In this document: piece after piece, positions 58,223-64,000 of the stretch | How positions within the stretch are numbered: position 1 is the stretch's first letter | Layout of the letters: each line of letters opens with the position of its first letter | NCBI RefSeq assembly: GCF_028389875.1 | Contig: NC_084663.1 | Span: forward strand, 186,001 to 250,000 | DNA length: 64,000 nt | DNA from: Rhea pennata | Lineage: Eukaryota > Chordata > Aves > Rheiformes > Rheidae | Reading direction: 5' to 3' | The notes under the pieces: model-generated | What the model saw: the letters and a program-made list of their open reading frames with translations, nothing else | Told to the model about the DNA's origin: nothing | Database searches by the model: none | Position numbers and translations under genes: made by a program

Positions 58223-61200
58223 AGGGTCTGCAAGGAGGGATGGGTTTTTCCAGTCCTGATGAGCTCTGCACATCTGCTGCTCGGCCTGGGGACACGGCAC
58301 TCATCAGCCATATGCCCCTTGCTAAGCCCTGGAATGAAGGTCCCTCTTCCCTCCCTGCGAGCTGCCCCCACTGCAGGCAGGGTGACTCTTCCCTCTTAGA
58401 GCTGGATGGCAGCCCTGGAACGCAGCAAATACTGGGAGAACCATCTCGGATGTGCTGCCACCCCCTCCCTGGTGCAGGCAGAAGCAAGGCAGCTCTCTGT
58501 CCTCTGCTGTGGCAGAGCTGCAGCCACAGTTCTGCAGGGGTGTGACAGCATTGATCGTCCTGCCAGCACGGGAGCCTGTCCGCCTTCATGTTGTTGTGCC
58601 CGACAACGAGTGATGGAGGAGGCAGCCTTCCTGGCTGGCATGCAGAGCCTCTACTGGGCAGAAGCACTTTGCACAGCGCTGATCCCGCACTCTGTGCCCC
58701 GGCATGGAGGCAGGTGTGGACGCAGCCTGACGTTGCCCCAGGGCCGCACTGCGTTCAGCACCTGCGTGGGGCAGGGGCACCGATGCACTGGCCGGTTCTG
58801 GAGAACACGGGTGGCAGAGGCAAAGGACAAGGCTAGGCTGGTGCAAACAGCTTTGTGCTACCTGTCACATGGGGCTGGGACAGAGCCATGTCAAACAGCC
58901 GGGCTGGCAGACCTGTGAGTGCCCAGATAAGCACCTGAGGACGGCTTCAGATCATGGAGTACTGGCACGGGGCAGGGCCCCACATGGCACTGTCCTCAGG
59001 CCACCCCGGGCACAGAGCTGGCGGGACACCAAGGACAGTGGGTGAGCGGGAGGACAGCCCGCAAGTGCTGCAGGCTGCCGACATTCCTGGCAGGGTGCTG
59101 GGGATCCATGGTGGGGCAGAGCAGGCACAGCCCTGCAGCGTCCCCCCTCGCCCCCCTCCCGGAGAGGCCAAGCATGCCTTCCCCGTGCCTGAAATGATCG
59201 ACCGCACATTCCCGTGGCTGCCGCAGCCTCCTCTGGTAAATCAGTAACGACTTGTCCCTGCGAGAGGACTGGCTCTGCAGCTGTCCCATGGGCACGGTGA
59301 GCCAAGCTAGAGCGGATGCTCCCCAATCCTTCGAGGTGAGCACTTGTGGTATGGGAGGGCTGGGGCTCAGCTGGGCTGTCCCACCTCGGGCAGGGGTACT
59401 AAATAGCTCTGGGGGGCTCCCCGGACCCGGGAAGACTCTGGGGGGAACAATGGGCTTGCACAGCACCTGTGCAAAGAGCTGGGCCAGGCTTGGTGCTGCT
59501 GCAGGAATGGAGTCTGTGGTGGTGTGGGAGACCTACAGAGCTTGAGCCACTGGAGCAGGAGCTGGGTCTGGTCTCTGGGGGGCAAGTGTTGCCTGCAGCT
59601 CTGTGACTGTGCTGTGGGAGTCTGGCAGGGCAGGCTTGATGTTGGTGCAGATGGAGAGAAATGCTGTCCTCTCGCTTGTGCAGCTGTCAGGCCACTGGTC
59701 TGGAGAAAGTCAGGTGAAGTCTGTGCATATTGATGCTTTCCACAGCAGCAAGGGAGAGGTGATACCCCAACAGCTCTCCCCCCACAACAGCAACAGCTCC
59801 TGAGCAGCGGTCCCATTCCCAGTGAGGCCAGTAGGGCCAGTCCCATGTGCACCTTTGCACACACACCCCTGCCCGAGCAGTGACACCCCAGCAGCAGGCC
59901 AAGTCTCCCCTTATCTCCCACCTGTGACAGTGCTGTACGCACGCACATGCTGCTGCGGCATGAGGGAACCCTGGAGTGCAGAGCCCTAGTGCAGCTTGTC
60001 CTCTTCCAGCATGCGGCGCAGATGGGAGCTGTGTGTGCGCGCTTCTTCCCCAGCACAACACGATCAAGTACCAGGTCCCTGTCAAACTTAGTGCTGCAAT
60101 ATCTATCACACCCTGCTATCTCTCAGGACAGTAGCAGTCGTGTCGGTGAGCAGCCACCTGCAGCTATCTGTAATATGGGCCAAGCTCCAGCCCTTGCTAT
60201 GCTGGCACACCTGAAGATGCAGTGGAGCCAGATGCTCCCGTGCAGCACTCTATGTTTGCTGAGATCCTGTTCCTCAAAGGGCCAGGCCTCACAGGAACAT
60301 CAGAGTCACTGGGCATGTGAATGGAGAGGTGAAACTTGAGGCAAAAACCTGGAGCAGATCACACGGTAGCATCTGCACCCCAACAGGCCTGCTGTGCTTG
60401 GAAAAACAGGCATTGGAAAGAGGAAGAAATTTAACCCTGATTGAGCCAGGAAGAACATGGCTGGCCTAGGCAAGCTGCATTGCTTCTTGTAGTAGGCTGG
60501 TGTTTGCAGGTTTCTATGACGGGATGATGTGGCTGGGTGCAAGGTAACCCACTTAGGTATTTGTGACCATGATACCTGGGATCCAGCAGCTCCTGCAGCA
60601 GGAAATGCAGGTGGTTTAGCTCTGCTTTGCCCCCATGGAGAGACTTGTAATATGTCTCTTCATTTTGGAGAGATCATCGCTGTTGCTGCAGGGCCACAGC
60701 AGCCGTTGTTATCCTCATCCCATTCCCAGTGTTCCTGAGCAGGCTGCTTGTGTCGGTGGGACTGCTGCTTAGGCAGGAGCTGAGATCTGCTTGTGGTGTG
60801 CACTCCAGAGGACAAGGGTTTTGAAGCCCAGAAAGGCACAAGCTCTGTGGAGGACTCTTTGGTAGCGCATTGTTTTGTGTCCGAACTATGAACCTGAACT
60901 GTGTGGTGCGCTCACTATGACTGGGACCCTGCTTCTGTAGGGTCCCCTTGTGAGTCAGTTTCAGTTCCCCAAATGTGCCGGCCTGTGAAATCCCTGTGGC
61001 TCTGAGGGAAGGGGGTCTGCTTGCAAGAGCAGGCTGCATAGGCTGTACTTGTTTAGCCTGAAAAGTGAAAACTGAATGTGGATCTCACTGCTGCCTGTGA
61101 TATGTATATAAATAGTTTCATAAAGAAAAGAGGTGAGAAGAGCTGTACAGGCTAACAGACAATGCTGATGCAAGAATAAATGGGGTAAACTAGCATGAAT

Positions 61201-61959
61201 GTGTGGGCTAGAAATTAGGTCATTTCTAACCACCACAGCAAAGAAAGGTCTGAAACAGCTTTCCAGGAAGAGGACAGGACATGAGGAGACCTGGAGGAAG
61301 GAGCTTGATGAGAAGGTTTCAGACATGGCACCTTGGCTTGGTGTGCCAGCAAAACCTTCCTCGAGAATGCAGAGTAGCCTCCCACCCTGCTGCAGGCCTG
61401 CACAGGGCTGGCTCGCTCCCCACAGCCCTGGGCCACCAGCGCCAATGCTGATGCCAGGCACAGGCCTTCTTCCCCCTTGCGGGGCTCTTCTTGTGCTCCC
61501 TTTGCCCATTCTTCACCCTACAGGTGGGTACACAACTCCCCCATCTTGGAGGCAGTTCCAGGTGGTGCCCATGCTGTAACACACTGGGTTTTTTTCCTCC
61601 TGCTCTGATCATGCTCTGGGGCTTTTTGTCTTTCTCAAATCTTTCCTACTACTCCTGTCTAGGTCCCATTTAGGTGGCAACATTGAGCATTTCCAGGACC
61701 TTTCCAAGAGAATGCCTTCCATGCACAGCAACAACCACTTCAGTGACAGCTGTAATTCTGTACTACTGCTAATCCAAGGGAGTCCAAGTGCAGAGTACCT
61801 GGAGGCTGCTAGCATGGTGGTCAGCAGCTTAGCATGGGGTCATCCCCACAGCAGTGCCCTTCACGGGGGACCTGTGAGAGGTGGCAGGGAGATGGTAGGC
61901 TGGTCTCTGTGATACCTTCAATGGTGGCAAGTGGAAACACTGTTGCTCACAGCATAAGA
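58223..61959. other. Intergenic or intronic, nothing recognised
   Basis: GC-rich to moderate unique sequence with overlapping frames. A CpG-containing stretch at 59140-59260 ends in a weak donor-like CTCTG|GTAAATC, but no acceptor or family match makes it an exon. Confidence 0.45.
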
Positions 61960-62640
61960 GCTAAAGGTTGCTACACTTTATGACCTCTTGTGAGGGTTAT
62001 TGCAAGGAGTATTTGGGAATCTGAATAAACTGCTCCACTCTGGGTTTCATTTATCTCTGCTCCTGCTGGCACATGCAGGGAGCTCTACTAGACTAGCGAA
62101 GCGCGACTTTTTTTGATGGAAGCATTACTCATTTGTTCCTGTCACTAAAAAATCTTCTTGAAAGATTTTTATAACTCTATTTGATGATTTTTCATCCATT
62201 TTTTCCTGGTATTAGAATAAGACACATTGGATTATAATTTCTAAGATACTCAACTTGTTTTTTTTTCAAGATAAGTGATTTTTTTTTCTTCAGCAGAGCA
62301 GTTGATTTAATAAGAGAAAATGAATGTGAATGACTCTGCAAGTCTGTATTGGATTTTGGGGGTGGGGGTGGCCAATACGTTTTTCCAACCACTGACAGTT
62401 GTATCTTAGACATTATTGGGAACTAATGAGGTACCAGATGACTGGAAAAAAAGCAAGAATAATCCTAACAATTACCATCTGGAGCATTTAATTTCTCCCC
62501 CTAGTGAAATAACAAAGAAAGAAATAAAATCATTGAACAGCAATAGTCAAGTAGAACTACAGGCAGTAAAGTGCAGGCTCTGCCATGCCATTGTGCTCAG
62601 ATGAGAGCTGCTGCCAGGCTGCGTGGGGGGAAATTTGCCA
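61960..62640. other. AT-rich island with a possible LINE reverse-transcriptase remnant
   Basis: A 680-bp low-GC block with several T8-T9 runs. At 62416-62520 the + strand reads GTNEVPDDWKKSKNNPNNYH, reminiscent of the CR1/L2 reverse-transcriptase segment EVPEDWRKANVTPVFKKG...NYR. Very old if real; no other parts of a LINE are visible nearby. Confidence 0.3.
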
Positions 62641-63149
62641 CAAAGTGGTCATGAACCAGAGCCACCAATGACACCTGGGACACCACGGAGCAGGACTGAT
62701 TTATAGGCTAAATCTTGGCCTGTTTGGCTTGACACTGCAGGGTGGGAAGTGAGGGTGAGTGAAGCTGTGCTGCACTGAGGCAAGACAAAGGGACAGTTAT
62801 GTCTTTGCTCTCATTTAAATCCTGGCAGAAGGAGGAAAACAGCAGGTAGGAACCAGGTTCCAGTGCTACAGTGCACATTTAGAGCAAAGCAGTCACTCTG
62901 GGAAGGCCTTGTGCAGAACAGTTCCTGCTGTCAGTGAGCTGTGCCTTTGTCTGCGTGGCCTGGGCATTGCCTTAGAGAGGTGATGGATTGAGTTCAGGAT
63001 CCTTCCCCAGGATCTTCAGGCAGATGAACACCCATCCAAGGTGTTCCTCCATATTGGTCTCCAACCTTCCTTCAGCTTCTAAGTCTCTTCATGGGAATGC
63101 AGTTTCCAGTGCAAAGTGTCCAGGCAGGCATATGCACGTTTGCAGCAGA
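62641..63149. other. Intergenic, nothing recognised
   Basis: Unique-looking non-coding sequence. Confidence 0.5.
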
Positions 63150-63420
63150 AGGGTCCTATCTGCTCTATATGTCTTTATGCATGAGGTCACGGTCTGTCTC
63201 ACGGAGTGCGTATGTGCTTGCATTTGTGCAATATGTGAGCATACAGATATGTGTGCATGCCACAGATCCTCACCTGCTCCATGAAGGTGCATGTGCATAC
63301 ATGTGCACCAGCTGCAAGGAGTCCTTCCTGCTCCATTGCGTGCTTGTGTGTACACAAGTGTGTGCTGTGGTTTGTCCTTGTTTGTTCTCTCTGCATGTGG
63401 ATGTATGCCCATGGGGTGCA
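63150..63420. repeat. TG/ATGTGTGCATG-rich degenerate simple sequence
   Basis: Loose alternation of TGTGCATG, ATGTGTGC and GTGTAC blocks, similar to but weaker than the 21.3-kb tract. Confidence 0.6.
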
Positions 63421-63821
63421 GTCAGATCATGAGTGATTTGCTTCTCTGATTACTTATCTCCTTATGGATTATGTGCTTTTTTCCAAGCAGAATTTCATGT
63501 TCCTCCTGCTCTTGTTTCTAATCTCTTTAGGGCCTTTTATATTAATTCTCTTGTCTTTTTTTCTCTAAGAATTCCTCCCGATTTCATATTGTACTTCGTT
63601 GATGTGCTGTTTGTTCCCTTCTAGCCAGTCACTAATAAAAGTCAGGCCCAGGACCAGTCCTAGCCTCACATTTTGTGCCAGCCTCCATCTCTGGAGCTGA
63701 ACAGCAGTGGTGATGTGCATCCAACCTTCCAGCTACTTTCAGGCCAGGAGATGAGGCAGGCAGAGCATCGCAAGTGTGATGTTTGGAGAGGCTATGTCCA
63801 TCCAAAGGCAGCTGCATCCCA

Positions 63822-64000
63822 GATCACAGAATCATAGAATCAGTAAGGTTGGAAGGGACCTCTGCAGATCATCTAGTCCAACCTCCCTGCTCAGCAGGGT
63901 CACCTGGAGCGTATTAGACAGGGTTGCATCCAGGCTGGCCTTGAAGATCTCCAGAGAAGGACACTCCACAACCTCTCTGGGCAACCTGTTCCAGTACTCC
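63822..64000 (-). mobile_element. CR1 LINE, 3' end, cut by window edge
   Basis: ATCACAGAATCATAGAATCA followed by GTAAGGTTGGAAGGGACCTC and the standard CR1 3' order up to CAACCTGTTCCAGTACTCC at the last base. Continues beyond the window. Confidence 0.95.

Noticed and set aside
58029-58667. Glu/Arg/Gly-rich 212-codon minus-strand frame
   Set aside because: It is the translation of the (TCCCC)n-(TCTCC)n tract.
1-64000. tRNA, rRNA, CRISPR or bacterial-type operons
   Set aside because: None seen; gene structure and repeats are those of a vertebrate nuclear genome.

Overview
This is vertebrate nuclear DNA, almost certainly avian. Genes are split into short exons with GT..AG introns. The dominant interspersed repeats are 5'-truncated CR1 LINEs whose 3' end carries the TTCTATGATTCTATGA-type tail, typical of bird genomes. 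Three of the five clear CR1 copies are nearly alike where they overlap, suggesting a recently active subfamily. The species cannot be named from the window.

The gene-bearing part is 0-21 kb and corresponds to the human 22q13.33 end (RABL2B, ACR, SHANK3, ARSA). In order: the 3' two-thirds of RABL2 (+, 468-5025), a first acrosin gene ACR-1 (+, 9573-11746), arylsulfatase A (ARSA, +, 13038-17052), and a second acrosin gene ACR-2 (-, 18261-20692). The two acrosin genes lie in the arms of an inverted duplication of about 3 kb (9207-~12140 and ~17520-21058) that encloses ARSA. Both copies have five exons with intact frames, catalytic triads and splice sites. The arms are nearly identical in introns, UTRs and flanks but differ sharply in short coding patches: the propeptide (light chain), one patch in exon 3, and the C-terminal tail. 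This is the most striking observation in the window.

From 21 to 64 kb I find no gene I can name. The stretch holds an alternating purine/pyrimidine TG tract with a strong CTCF-like site (21.3-21.9 kb). It also holds many G-rich minisatellites (39-bp, 40-bp and 28-bp arrays at 40.5-43.9 kb and several others), a polypyrimidine tract at 58.1 kb, and AT-rich islands with TAATTA/octamer cores at 22.4, 27.1, 30.2, 32.4 and 33.0 kb that look like conserved non-coding enhancers. A CpG-rich block at 42.9-43.1 kb has an RFX X-box and a good splice donor, and looks like a promoter plus first exon of an unidentified gene. Several long open frames in this half are by-products of stop-free repeats and GC-rich composition. 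SHANK3, expected from mammalian order, was not recognised; the 43 kb may be its flank or long introns, but the sequence does not show that.

Functionally, RABL2 (ciliary and sperm-flagellum transport GTPase) and the two acrosins (sperm acrosomal proteases) are male-fertility genes. ARSA is a lysosomal sulfatase and has two CLEAR-like E-boxes upstream, 21 bp apart.
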